DNA from: Batrachochytrium dendrobatidis JAM81
Taxonomy: Eukaryota; Chytridiomycota; Chytridiomycetes; Rhizophydiales
Reading direction: 5' to 3'
DNA: 64,000 nt
Assembly: GCF_000203795.2 (NCBI RefSeq)
Contig: NW_006281099.1
Location: 2,359,774-2,423,773, forward strand
Part shown: piece after piece, positions 1-11,550 of the stretch
Position numbering within the stretch: the stretch's first letter is position 1
Layout: each line of letters opens with the position of its first letter
Program-made: the position numbers and the translations under genes
The notes under the pieces: model-generated
Seen by the model: only the letters and a program-made list of their open reading frames with translations
What the model was told of the DNA's origin: nothing
Databases searched by the model: none

Positions 1-1869
1 TTGTTGGAATGGACTCCACTACAGTATCAGCCTCGGATTGATTATCTACTGAAAATACTTGTTTAGTAGATTCATCAACTGCCACATATTCCTTGGTCGA
101 GTCAAACACATTCCCATCGTGTATACGTGCAAGATTATCAAAGACATGTATTGCTGAAATAGAATCAGCTAATTCCGATTCGTATTGCTCCTCATCAATT
201 TCCATTGCAGCAATTGTTTGTGATTGATGATTGTGAGGTGTTTGTTCAGTCTCTTTATAGATTGGATCTGAATCGCTGGGCAAAGCGGTCAGTTTATGAT
301 TCACACCTGTATCTCCAATTGCAATGGATCGAGATTTCTTGCCAAGGCGATATCGAATAGCACGAATTTTACTTGATGTACTACTAGATCCTTGTATAAC
401 GGGTGGGGAGGCTGCTGTCTTGGAATTACTCACCTCTTTACTGGTATTTGAAATGCATTTGGCAGCACCAGGAGTCACAGTAGAAACAAGCTTGTCGCTC
501 ACTTTTTCTTTTTTAGAAATGGGTGGAAGAACAAATGCTTTCGAAGCAATATCCACTTGCAACACCACAGGCTGCTGGCTGTTCTTGGTGTCCATTAGAC
601 CGGGTTGTAAATTCTGATGTGATTGAATAATATTTTGAAACTCTTTAATATCAAACTTGAGTCCAGCGAGAGCAAGAACCTCACAAACAACATCCATATC
701 TCCCCGAAGATGGTTGATTTCACTTTGCTTTCGTTTGTTTTCTTCCGTCATACGCTCAAGAATGCCTTGATATTTTTTTCGTTCTCGCTCAACCAGAATA
801 TATATGGGAGAGTCGGATGATCCAGTATAACCCGTCTCGCTTAAACTTACGTCTACCTTGTCATCGCTTACATTGGTTTTGGAAATATGGGGTTTACCAG
901 AATCCGATTGGACCCAATCACGCATTCTACCAATCAGATCAACTCCAGTTTTATGTGAAGTATCACCATGAGACTTGAAAAAAGTAGATGTGCGTTTGGA
1001 ATTCCCAGATAGTAGATCCAGTCCAATTGATAGCCCTCCAAGTCCTGATTTTTTCTGTGCATGTCTCTCAACACCTATATACCATGCCATGTTTATCAAA
1101 TACTTGGTTTATACATCATTCACGGTAGATTGAACGAATCGTATATATGCACCACATCAATGCATGCATCAACCAACATCATAAACATGCATTGAGATTT
1201 CGTTCAATGAGTGCATCCCATTCACATACCTTCAGTTTCTGCAACACTGACTAATTTCATGTTGGAATCTATCACCATTTAATATGACAAAAAAAATGTT
1301 GGTCATAGCATATAGATAGTTAAAATTAAAGGCTGGTAAACAAATGATGACTATGCAATTAAAATACCCAGCAACCGAATCTCAGTACACCAAATAGTTA
1401 AAACAAAAGGGGTGCGACGATTTCACTCCAACCAAAACAAACAGTTGTATCGTTTAAAACAACCCACCAACCCACCTGTAACCATCGCCTGCAATCGCTC
1501 AATTTCCTCATGTAGTTGTACCAGCATCTTTGAATGCTCTTTTTGCATGTACTCAATATTTCTTTCCAATGACTGGATACGACTGGTTTGCTTGGCATAC
1601 ACGCCATCTAGTTTTTTAGATACAAAAGATGCTTGACTAGTGTCATGTTCTGTTTGAAGCAATATATCATGGCTGACAACTGACGGCATAGTGTAAGTTG
1701 GGGGGATGCTGATGGATCTTTGTGGCATGGGTTGCGGGGGCGTGGTTCGCGGTGGATGGGCAGAGATAAGAATATGTGGACTGACGCTCAGCTCTGTACT
1801 TGCATCATTTGATTGGAGAGCATGGAGGTTGGCAATATGGTGGCTAGAGCTACTTACCAAGACCGTCAT
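1..1869 (-). CDS. CCDC74/CCDC92-like coiled-coil protein, cut by the left window edge
   Basis: Three exons join in phase. Exon 1 (1869-1476) starts at ATG 1869 and ends before GTGGGT. Exon 2 (1268-1230) follows GATAG and ends before GTATGT. Exon 3 (1074-1) follows TATAG and stays open to the window edge, so the C-terminus is missing. Residues about 109-130 read SLERNIEYMQKEHSKM and then LHEEIERLQ, the signature heptad block of CCDC74/CCDC92 proteins as I remember that family. The first ~100 residues are Ser/Pro/Thr-rich. The exon 3 product has another short coiled coil (RKKYQGILERMTEENKRKQ) and then a long acidic, disordered stretch. Family members are centrosomal or microtubule-associated in animals; a role near the basal body is only inference. 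A separate ATG at 1090 opens the same exon 3 frame, but the spliced model explains more coding sequence. Confidence 0.6.
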
Positions 1870-2246
1870 TGCAAATCTTGATGGTGTATTTTTGTCGGTT
1901 TAAATGAATTTAAAAAACTATTTTGTACAAAGTTGCCTATATTGTATTTCTCTTTGATTCAATGTGTGGATATATCAAAAAAGCCAATATATTTTATTCA
2001 AAAGTTTAATTGCTGGTGTATGAATAAGCGTGTATCTACCACTTTTGTGTGTATGTTTGAATTGGAAATTTTTCTCAACCCAATGATAGTTCAATTTATA
2101 GCCGTATTCACGTAAATGCATGGAATAAATGATTATCAAACGATGTTGGCTACAACAAAAATAAATCTTGAAAGTGCCTGAACATTGTAAACTGATACAC
2201 CAAGGCAGTATAAGTTGGCCAAATTCATAAAACCATCATTGTCGTG
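1870..2246. other. Intergenic, AT-rich, with one element end
   Basis: No convincing coding sequence. The only recognisable feature is a lone copy of the window-wide element terminus (TATAGCCGTATTCACGTAAA) at about 2097-2116. No matching opposite end lies in the next few hundred bases, so it is probably a truncated relic. Confidence 0.5.
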
Positions 2247-5200
2247 CTAAGGTCTGCCAAGACCAACAACAACATGGTGGACCTTGTCCATAATAATCCC
2301 ATCAATTCCATATGCAGACTGGATCTTGCACTGATCCACCGAGTTGTTTTTTGATCCGTATGTAAACAAAACCAATCCAGTTCGACGCACCGTGGAAATA
2401 ATACGTGGAGCAAGCAAAAGAGGAGAGACCTCCGTCACAATTCCAACACAACCGCATCTTTTAGCAAAAAGTATAGCATTCCATAGTGAATTGAGACGTT
2501 TGTCACACATTTTCTCCATGCCGCCTACTGTCAGGAAAAAAACGGGATACTTGGTCTGCTTCTTACATAGTAGCAAACAGATTTCTGGATGAAAGCTTGA
2601 AAAGTAAATGTTTCGAGATGAGTCAGCATAGGCAAACACAGTCCGCAAAATCTGGTCGCAGAATAAGTTAATGTCGGGATGGTTTAGATCAAAAAGCTCA
2701 GACTCCTCAATGGTTGGATACTTGACTTCAATATTGAATCCAATGGATTGTGGTGTTTCCTAATAATTGTTTTAAAAGATTGATAACATTTACTCAGTAA
2801 TCCGCCTTGCTTGTGCCATGGTTTTGAATATTAAAATACTCGATAAGATACCCGTATAGCATAAACACATCGGTTACCTTGAATGCTGCATCAAGAGTGG
2901 GGAATGGACTTTGAATGGATCCATATGAATTAGGATACATTCGACCTAGTGGTGGTGTAAGAGGGTAGTAGACTGGCATATGACTATCATCCAGGCTAAC
3001 AGATCTCTTGTGTTGTTTTGATACAATTGAATGCATTTTCAAAAACTTTTCAAGCGTCAAAGCATTCAATGGAGCATCAATACCTCCCTCAGTAGTAATA
3101 ACTAAGTTAGATAGGCATAAAGTATCGATCATAGATTAGCAATACTTGCATAACCAGATGATCAATACATAAAAGTAACTTACAGTTGTGGTAGATGACG
3201 GGCACATTGTCCTTGGTAAGTTGAACATCTGTGTTGATAGCAATGCAAGTTTATAAGGAGTGTCTCGGTTTGTTTTAAAAGCTCAAGCACATTAAAAATT
3301 AGTGATGCACTTACCAAACTCGACATACTCGGCACCAAATTCACCAGCCTTGACCATAGAAAGAATCGTGTTTTCGCCACATTGAAGGAAAAACTTGCCA
3401 TCAGCAGGAACAAAGTTCTTTCCAAGACCACGATGTCCAACAATTTTGGTACCAAAAGAACTCCATTGTCTGTTGGCTGATATTGAAACATCGCAAGCAT
3501 CTTCAAAGTCGGCTGGATAGTCCAAAACAGCTGGTGTAGCCAAAACAATATCCATTTGGAGAACACCAATGTTTCGAATGCAATCGCTACTGCCAATAGA
3601 TCGGCTCAACAAAGGAAGGGCAAGATGACCACACGTCACAGTTTTCTCAAGCCACATGGGAATCTTTGGTGCCATCAAACAAGTCTGGGCTTCTGCTATA
3701 AGCTTGCCTTGCTTGGTGCACTCTTTTGATACAGACAAGTCCATCATCTCAAAATGTACCACTACATCTTTTACATCTGCCACTCGAAACTCAATTGGAA
3801 ACAAAAGTGACGATTTTGTAGGAAGAGGAATCACAATAAAAGGTGGTGACACTGTCAAAGAACTTTGCAGCCATATTTTCAAAATAGGCATTGCATTTGA
3901 AGACATGACATTTGCATCGCGTATATCGACAGGAACACATTCAACTCTCTCATCTAAAGTTCCAAAATAAATCTGAACCAAACTTTCAGCATTCAAGGCG
4001 TCGCTACCATATGGCACTACCATAGCACGATCGGACTCGGGAAATTTCACGTCAGGCTCATTTGGATACGCCGAGATGTGGCAATCAAAAAGATTGGCAA
4101 CTTTTATTTCTCCACGGAGAATAGCATGTTCGTGAGCAGAAAGACCGCTACGATCTTGAACCCCGACGTCGATTTTATTTGAATCCAATAGCAACTTGAC
4201 TATTTCAACATGTCCATCAATCGATGCACATATCAGCGGTGACTGTCCAGCAGCATTACAGCCCTTCCAATCAATAGTTGTTTTTAGAAACATGACTACC
4301 AAATCAGGTTGTCCCAAACGTACAACAAAGTGTGCTAAAGTCTAAAGTTAAACAACAAAAAGGTTTAAATTGTCAACTCTACCATTACAGCCAAAAACAA
4401 TTGTAAAATACTCACGTCTCCCAATGAGTCTGTTTGCTCTAAAGCAGGTCCAAAATCAAGTAATGCTTCAACACATGGCATGTTTTTAACAATGCAAGAT
4501 ATACGCAAAGCAGATATAAAAGATGCGTGCAAGTGGTTTTTTGTAAAAGCAAGTAGCTCACGCACAACAGTGTGATGTCCATGCGTAGCAGCAAGAGCCA
4601 ACGGAGTAAGTCCAAAAATATCCACGGCATTGATCGAATCCAGTGATTTGTCAAGTTTCAGGAGATACTGTACACATTTTAAATTTCCCTTAATTGCTGC
4701 ATAGTGCAAAGGGATACGATCAAATGCATCTTTTGTAATATTCTTGGCATTTAAAAACAATGGATCTTTCTTGCATGTTTCAATAATTTCTTCAAAACAT
4801 CGTATGCTAAAACTGGAAGAGATCCCTCGCGCCAAGTAGTGGAGTATGTTTCCCCTAAATTCATCGCCATACAGTATAGTTTCAAGAGAATGTCCAGACT
4901 GGAAAAAAGCTCTTGTACATTTGGGACTATTTCGAACAGCCGATATCAATACTCTTTGGTTTGGAAGCTCAATCTATACTCAAATTGTAGAAAACAAGTG
5001 AGTTTTGTGAACAACAGTATTGTTTGAATTTCATCAGTAAATCAAGACATCACACAACATACCTTGTTAATAATTTCAAGTGCTTTTAAAAAGTGCACGT
5101 CGTTATCCTCATCAATGGAAGTGATCAGACTTGTTGCATCAGAACAACTGGATATATCCAACTCATCAAGCAACTTTTTTTCAATCTCCAAGGCACTTTT

Positions 5201-5927
5201 CAGATGATTCTCGAGAATATTGCAGGATAAAAAGGGAAATTTCGCTTCAAACACACTCCACTCTGGCAAGGTTGGTGTGGTTTTTCGAGGAAGAAGGTGT
5301 ACAAAACTAAATATAATAATCGAGGTTACACAGTAGTATATACCACTATGTTTGAGTAATTTTTCTATACGATAAAATAAAGTTTGCAGTGCATGACATA
5401 CTCATTAAACAAGCTGCGAGCAATTGCGATATTAAAGTTGATGAATCGAAAAATAGATGCAATAATATCCTTGTATAGCCATTCTTTGGAAAATGCCATT
5501 ATAATTGAATACGATACCATATCTGGCTTCTCCAACAGAGTTTTAAAATCGGTCTTGACTATTCAAACAAAACAAGTCATTACATGATAGTATGAAAAGT
5601 AGTCCAGCCTTGACAAAAGCCAGATTCCATCAACTGCACAAAAGCTTAAGCTCGTACCATTTTCAAGGATGATCGAAACAGCATGCTCAATCTTATCGAG
5701 AAACACTTGGGTCCTAGTCAATTCACCCTCCAGCGCCAACTGAAAGTCTATATTCACCATTAATCAGCACTCAATATTGCACACTGACTCAAAACACAAT
5801 GATGGCTAGAGACTAAATCAATTACCATGAGCAGCAGTGTCTGGACTAACTGGATAGTGAGTATGTTGAGCACATAGTCCTAGAATAGCACCATCGACCG
5901 CATTGGGCCGAATGTTGAACCTAATTG
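2247..5927 (-). CDS. Ankyrin-repeat glycerophosphodiester phosphodiesterase (GDE1/PHO81-like)
   Basis: Multi-exon gene ending at 2247. The C-terminal third is a GDPD domain. It has the catalytic start GHRGLGKNF near 3430, then ENTILSMVKAGEFGAEYVEF, which splices (GTAAGT donor; acceptor near 3228) into DVQLTKDNVPVIYHN, giving the His-Arg and Glu/Asp metal ligands of the family. Two further exons (3132-2794 and about 2730-2247) finish the barrel. Upstream are at least four ankyrin repeats, such as DRIPLHYAAIKGNLKCVQYL, FGLTPLALAATHGHHTVV and GQSPLICASIDGHVEIVKLL. This order matches yeast GDE1 and PHO81, which hydrolyse glycerophosphocholine or sense phosphate. Those proteins begin with an SPX domain. 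Exons between about 5307 and 5927 lie where SPX should be, but I cannot read a convincing SPX there, and the true start may lie upstream, towards 6250. Confidence 0.75.
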
Positions 5928-6249
5928 CATCATCACAATTCTAATCAGATTGACCAGATTATACAAGACCAATAAGCAACACTGGCTATTAAAACCAGTG
6001 ACATTGAGCAACACATACTCTGCCCATATAGGCTCTAAATCATTCTTCAGTAACTCTCCAACCAGCGGCATATAAAGCAATCTGATTTGGCTGTGGGGTT
6101 GATTGGCAAGTCAGGATTCGACTGTTGTCGAGACTGCGGTTTTGGTAACTGGCAAAAAACAGCTTATATGTAAGAGTATAACAAGTATACGATCTAGTTT
6201 CATTTACGGGTTATCGCGGAGTTGTTTTTGATGTAATCTACACTCGACT

Positions 6250-6744
6250 CGAACTTGCAAATATCCAGCAATCAACTGATTGTATTGGCCAGTTGACCAT
6301 GTAAAAATGCTACTAAATCATGCTAGAGCAGCTAGGTCCAAACTGATGAGAATAGCAAGCATGTTTCAAACCATCTCTACGAAAAGCAGCTGCTGGTGTG
6401 CATTGCTTGCAAATCTGCTGTCGAGTATACCAAGCATGATTGCAAGTAGGAACATTGCTCAAAAGGATTTGCCACATGAACCCAAAAGGTCTGGTGATTT
6501 CGTTACACTGGAACATCTCATGGATATTTGATCATTCAGGCGCCTTACAAGACTATATGTTACAATACTAGTGTGCCACGAATGTTTAAACTTTGTGGAT
6601 TAAGCAATATATAAACATACAATTTCATACATTCTTTTGTCTACTCAGCCTACGTGAAATACCCTGCTTGCCCCAACCCACCAAGCAATCAAGAGGTTTA
6701 ATTACAGCAATCTCCGTCTTTTGAACTCTTAAATCGCACTAGCA
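6250..6744. other. Intergenic or 5' region of the GDE1-like gene
   Basis: Holds short overlapping open frames on both strands (for example 6280-6531 on +, 83 codons) that match nothing I recognise and have no supporting splice structure. It probably contains the 5' leader of the minus-strand GDE1-like gene and the promoter of the small plus-strand frame at 6745. Confidence 0.4.
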
Positions 6745-6918
6745 ATGCGTATCTCCACTCTGATTCTGGCGATGGCCATTGGAGCACGTACTGCCGACCT
6801 TGCCTACGCAGCACCAATTGGCTTGTCACGATACTCCTCGCGGCGTCAACAGGAATCCATAACCATTATCAAAGCCGACGTACTCGATCAAATCCTTTCG
6901 ATACTTTGGTGGATTTAA
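6745..6918 (+). CDS. Possible small secreted peptide (57 residues)
   Basis: The ATG at 6745 opens MRISTLILAMAIGARTADLA, then YAAPIG, a plausible signal peptide with a cleavage site after AYA. A short basic stretch (RYSSRRQQ) and a hydrophobic end (ILSILWWI, stop 6916-6918) follow. An alternative is splicing: a GTGGAT donor at 6909 and the TTGTCAACAG acceptor near 6980 would replace the last residues with about 26 others and end near 7050. I do not recognise a family. Chytrids encode many short secreted proteins, so the frame is worth recording, but it could equally be the first exon of a decayed secreted-protein gene. Confidence 0.35.
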   Translation: MRISTLILAMAIGARTADLAYAAPIGLSRYSSRRQQESITIIKADVLDQILSILWWI

Positions 6919-7050
6919 TCAGCTAGCTCGTTACTGATAATCAGAGGCAAATACTTACTTTTAATCTCTCCTTGTCAACAGCCCTGGATATTACAAGCCT
7001 CTATTATACCACTCAGTGCTGCTGCATAAAAATAAAGGTTTCGAGATAGC

Positions 7051-7431
7051 TTAATTTGAAAGTTTGGTTTTATTTTTTTGACAGTTTGAATACTAGTCTG
7101 CTGTAAATAGTTTGGTTTATATAAAAATACAAACACCGAGTGGGTTCAGGCCCATGCGCATCAAATGTCTTTATAAATAGCCCACTAATGTATTAAAGTA
7201 AACTGATTTTTATTTCAAATTACAGCAACACTGGCAGGAATAGTTCAAAACATGTTCCAATGTTTTTAATAATATCAAGGCTCAAATAAATCCAAATAGT
7301 GGCATTTAGTAACAAAAAGTTATGTAGGAAAGGGAAACATATGAATGGCATAGAGTCGAAAGGCAATAAACCAGAAAAGAAGAGTATATGGGCTCAACGT
7401 AAAAGGTAAAGTCTGCTCAACCAAGTACAAA
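7051..7431. other. Intergenic, no gene seen
   Basis: AT-rich sequence between the small secreted-peptide frame and the stop of the BAR-domain gene at 7432. No open frame, repeat or element end stood out. It probably holds the 3' untranslated region of the minus-strand gene. Confidence 0.5.
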
Positions 7432-9893
7432 TTATTGTGGAGGGGTAAACATAGTATCAGATCCAAATCCATTTAGAGTAGATGCCTTGGGCATTTGAAC
7501 CGCTGAATCAGAAACCTCTTGGCCAGGAGCACGGAATCCACGGCAAAACCAGTCATGAACTAGCAGTGGTTTGTAGAAATATTGTATACAAGCAAAATAA
7601 TTAGAATGATTTAAAAGACCAAACCTTGATTGGCTAAAGCAAAGCATCAGGCATTACCTTCGACCACTCTGCGAATATGAGCAGAGAAATCAACGTCACG
7701 CTTCATTATTAGCAAGCCAGACTTGTCAATCATCTGTGTAGACATGGACTGATAGCGATTCTTGGCATCGTGAAATCGCTGGCGGGTGCTGTTAAGCTCC
7801 TTCTCAGCCGAGGTTGACTCACCAAGTGAAAAAGTTCCTGGAGCCTTTGCAAATGCCTTGAGCTTCTTTTCTTCAAGCTGACCAAGGCGTGAGCCATAAC
7901 TGTCCAGCTCAAGTCGAGTCAATTGCTGTTTTTTCATTGTCTCCAGTGCATCGCCAATGGCCTTTTCTTTAAAAGTACGTAAAAATTCCAAGTATTGCTC
8001 ATACGACTGAAGAACAGGTGCGCGCTCGTCTACAGCAGCCTTGTATGAAAGTGAGAGCTGCATCATGGGCTTTCTAATGGATTCAAACGATTCTTGAAAG
8101 CTAAAATTACAAAGTAATAGTTGGTGCCTAGCTCATCCAAAACACTTGCCAAATCAATCTATTAATAAAAGTTCATCTCTTACCATTGCTGTTGATAAAA
8201 CAAATACATTTCAACGTCTATATCATTAACTTTTTGGAGAGCAATCATTTGACGCTCGACCATCTTTTCAAGTCGTGCAAAGAAATCATACATATCCTGG
8301 ACTTGCTTTACAGCTTCATCAACTTCTGGTTGAGAGGTGATATGAGCCCACTATTAATATGACAGTATAGTGATATAGTTGCAATATCGAATTAGCATTG
8401 TACTAGAAATCAAGCACTTTCAAGATCGAGTTTAAATTTACCTGAGAGCCCAACCGTTCCTTGACACGCTGCTGGAATACACTATTTGTATGCAGTAACA
8501 ATCTAAAAGTTAGTCATGACTTGGTAATGGAATAAGCTCTCAAAAACATCAAGGTTGACTTCAGAGACGCACGCACCGATAGTTGCGATCAAGCGCCTCT
8601 GGAGCACCTAAAGCAAGTTTCTGCACTTGCCTCGTGAAGAACTCTGAGATCATGTACTGAATGAAAATCCCATATATTCGTCACCAGCAAGAGCAATAGG
8701 TTTGCCCCAGAGACCACAAGAAATGTTATATAGACGTTGGTATCCGCACAGACGAACATGGTAATCCAGTATGAGTATCCGGAAATAGATAGCCATACAA
8801 AAATGGTTTCCAACAGCATTGATAATCACAAGTAATATTTAAAGGATGTATTAGTAACATGCAGATAAAGTATCAAATACCGCGTTATGATCAATTGGAG
8901 ATGAAAGTATGAAACAAGCAAAACAATAAGAGCTCGTCTGAAAGTGAGTCAATAGTCAAAGACTGATAAGTGATATGGATGAGTAGGATATGCAAACGCA
9001 AGCTCAGTAGCAATAAAATTAGGGGTTGAGTAGACATCCCGTACTCAACACTACAAAAAGAATGCAAATTAGCTTACATCCAAGCGCTGGTTAAACTGCT
9101 TCGACTTTGAGTTGTCTAAAAGAGGATTGTACCTCTCTGGCTCTGGAGGGGTCGGAGTAGTGATGGGGAGAGATGGACGAGCACCCATGTCGACATGTGG
9201 TGCAGTAGGGATTGGAGCAGTGCAAGCAGGAGATGCGGTTGCAAATGTAGGCAAGCTGGATCCTTTTGGAGAGGGAGTGCAGGTATCGGTGAGCCCAGTA
9301 GCCTGCACAAGCTGAAAGCCCTGTACAGAATCATGGGAAGATGTAGGTCTACTCTGCTGTTCATTGTCTGCTGTAGCAATGCTACCAGAATGGTCGATAG
9401 GATCAGAAGTAGCAGGCAGTGTGGTGGCAGGAAAGGCACCGGAAGATGCAGTATCTGGCATTGCCTGACTGGCTTCAGCAGCATTCAAAGCACGCTCATT
9501 GTTAAGCTGAGGATTATCTACAAGAGTGTGGTCATGGTAGCGTTCACCAAGAGGAATTTCGTCATCTTCGTGTATATCATCAGCAGATCGTGCTGGGTCG
9601 GAAGGAAGCAAAGCGGTGTCAAAGGAGTTGGATAAAGCAGAATCTGCAGATACGTCATTGGAAGCAGCAACCATGGATGATGAGTGAGTAGGTGATGTAA
9701 CAGCATGCTCAGCATCGGCATTTCCAGCATTCACCGACGGAGCGAGTTCATGATCCTGTTCACCATTGGTATTTGCCAACGACTCTTGACTAGCAGAATT
9801 GTGCTGGTTCTTGAGACCAGAAACGTTGTCTATAACAGTATCAGCAGTTTTATGAGTAGTACTTTCTTGCATATTAGGAACACTCCCCAGCAT
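7432..9893 (-). CDS. Arfaptin-like (AH/BAR) domain protein with long disordered N-terminus
   Basis: Starts at ATG 9893. Exon 1 (9893-9078) encodes about 272 low-complexity residues rich in Ser, Thr, Ala and Asp, ending NQRLD before GTAAGC. The next secure exon begins near 8660 (after TTCATTCAG) with YMISEFFTRQVQKLALGAPE and continues LLLHTNSVFQQRVKERLGSQ (near 8500-8450). It then runs through an ~250-residue helical domain. The segment ETMKKQQLTRLELDSYGSRL followed by FHDAKNRYQSMSTQM parallels arfaptin's TVKQYESARLEYDAYR block, so an AH/BAR membrane-curvature domain is likely. The last exon (to 7432) gives HDWFCRGFRAPGQ and a short tail. Such proteins bind small GTPases on Golgi or endosomal membranes. 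An SNX-BAR protein is the main alternative, but no PX domain is visible. Confidence 0.6.
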
Positions 9894-10999
9894 TAATATT
9901 AGTTTAAAAGAGTAACAGAATCAATGAACTATTAATAGAACACCAACAACCAAAACGCAAGTTTTTGAAATTGAAAGAAATTTTGTCGAGTTTTAAATTG
10001 CACTTGTTTCAGATGAACTTCAATGCAGATATTACGACTGGTTTACCCTTGATTTCTATAAAAAAATATCTGATTAAACACTGCAATCAGCTGCTTTTAG
10101 TTGAAAACCCGAGTGCCACATGTTTCTTGAGTAGATGGTCTGATAGATTTACCAACTGTCTGATGCGTACAATCATAGCAAGCCAGACTGCGATGGTTTA
10201 AATCCGATGGCTACCAAAATCCTGCTCGATAATTTGTATATTGTCAGTCAGAATCAATGTTTGAAACAATCCAGAATGCTGCGCGGACAAGCAAATATCA
10301 CAATGACGAGTAACAATATCGAATCCATTGTTGGCCAACAAGTTTATGCACCAAAAGACAAACTAGCAATTTCATGTTGCGAATTCAACTTACTAAAACT
10401 CTAATAAAATGCAGCAACTTGTAACTGGGGGCACTAACAGTACTAGCAGCAATATTACACACATTCCATACATTGTCCCAGTTAACAATCATACTATTGC
10501 ATCAAATCCCTTTCTCCTTGCTTTATGGAATAGGTCGGTTTTCATTATGGATCTGATATACTCGATGTGTTTTTACCCCGACTGCCGTTAGACTTGCACT
10601 AGTTATAAACTAGTGCATGAATAATCTTACTAAAAACATTGCTTGGTACTAATATTCTATAAACTATAATATAGCCATCAGTCTATTTACGAATCCATTC
10701 TTGCTCAAGATTGGATTGTGCTTTTGCCTGTAAGTTTGCTGGCTTGACATTTCAAACATTACATTTGGGCTGTTTATCTGGCTGCTGGAGTTTGATCGTC
10801 TAACTTTGGCTATACCACAATATGTTCTACTGTTTGATTCAATAGCCACCAGAATTATTCGCAGCTACCACTGAGCTATCATTTTCTAAAGACTTCATAT
10901 GTAAGATTCATCATTGGTTTGTTTTTGCAGTATTGCAGTTTAAAAAGCGTCTTGTCAAGTGAGTGTTTCAAAAACAATAGTAGATCTCACGCCACTATT
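9894..10999. other. Intergenic, no convincing gene
   Basis: About 1.1 kb with several 60-80 codon frames on + (9965-10201, 10207-10404, 10409-10591) but no splice structure, domain or recognisable motif. Base composition is the same as other spacers here. The unidentified first exon of the VPS9 gene could lie at its right end. Confidence 0.4.
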
Positions 11000-11001
11000 T
11001 A

Positions 11002-11415
11002 CAGCCATATTCACGTAAATGGAATACTTGTATCTATCTTGCAATGATTGCTTCTTGCTTTGAGCAATGGTTGGATATTCGTTGTTTCCCTACTACAAAT
11101 TGACTTTACTAGACATTCTCAATTTTTTAAACACAACATCCATCGTATGATGCACACAGTCAAACTATCCATTTTCTACTTTTTACACAGCCGTGCATTG
11201 CATAATCATCAAGTCTGAGACCAAACTCACTCATTACAGTTCAGATATTGGACTCGATTGTCTCGAGTCTGTACAAATTCCAACTGCTTTATACAGAAAT
11301 AAGCACAAGATTGGTGAATTTTGTCAAGGAATTCAGAGGGTACAATGTGTCTAGTAAACCTCATCAAATTATTATTTCATGAGATTGAAATCCTTACTTT
11401 GCGTGAATACGGCTG
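11002..11415 (+). mobile_element. MITE-like element, copy 2 (complete)
   Basis: The left end CAGCCATATTCACGTAAAT and right end TTTGCGTGAATACGGCTG are inverted copies of each other with few mismatches. TA dinucleotides flank both (11000-11001 and 11416-11417), as expected for Tc1/mariner-type insertion. The 414 bp interior has no coding capacity. Its last 343 bp (11073-11415) match 15371-15713 at all but one position by eye. It lies just upstream of the VPS9 gene, or within its first intron. Confidence 0.8.
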
Positions 11416-11550
11416 TAAAAGTGTCCATCAATATAAAAGATCTGTATACTTGGATATTCATTAGAAACCCATGACCAAGAGCATTATTTCAAACATGCAG
11501 ATGCATTCGTTATTTTTATGATGTATATTAACAATAATACACATATTTAG

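Noticed and set aside
1083..1090. ATG 1090 as the start of a separate gene
   Set aside because: The splice acceptor at 1076-1075 and phase agreement with two upstream exons favour a single gene starting at 1869.
8589..8819. Hydrophobic 76-codon frame on the minus strand that looks like two membrane spans
   Set aside because: It falls in a likely intron of the BAR-domain gene; the TTCATTCAG acceptor near 8660 leads into a different frame that continues the domain.
9112..9730. Frames opposite the low-complexity exon of the BAR-domain gene
   Set aside because: Antisense shadows of repetitive Ser/Thr/Ala codons.
10207..10591. Two adjacent plus-strand frames in the spacer before the VPS9 gene
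   Set aside because: No splice sites, domains or composition shift; probably chance.
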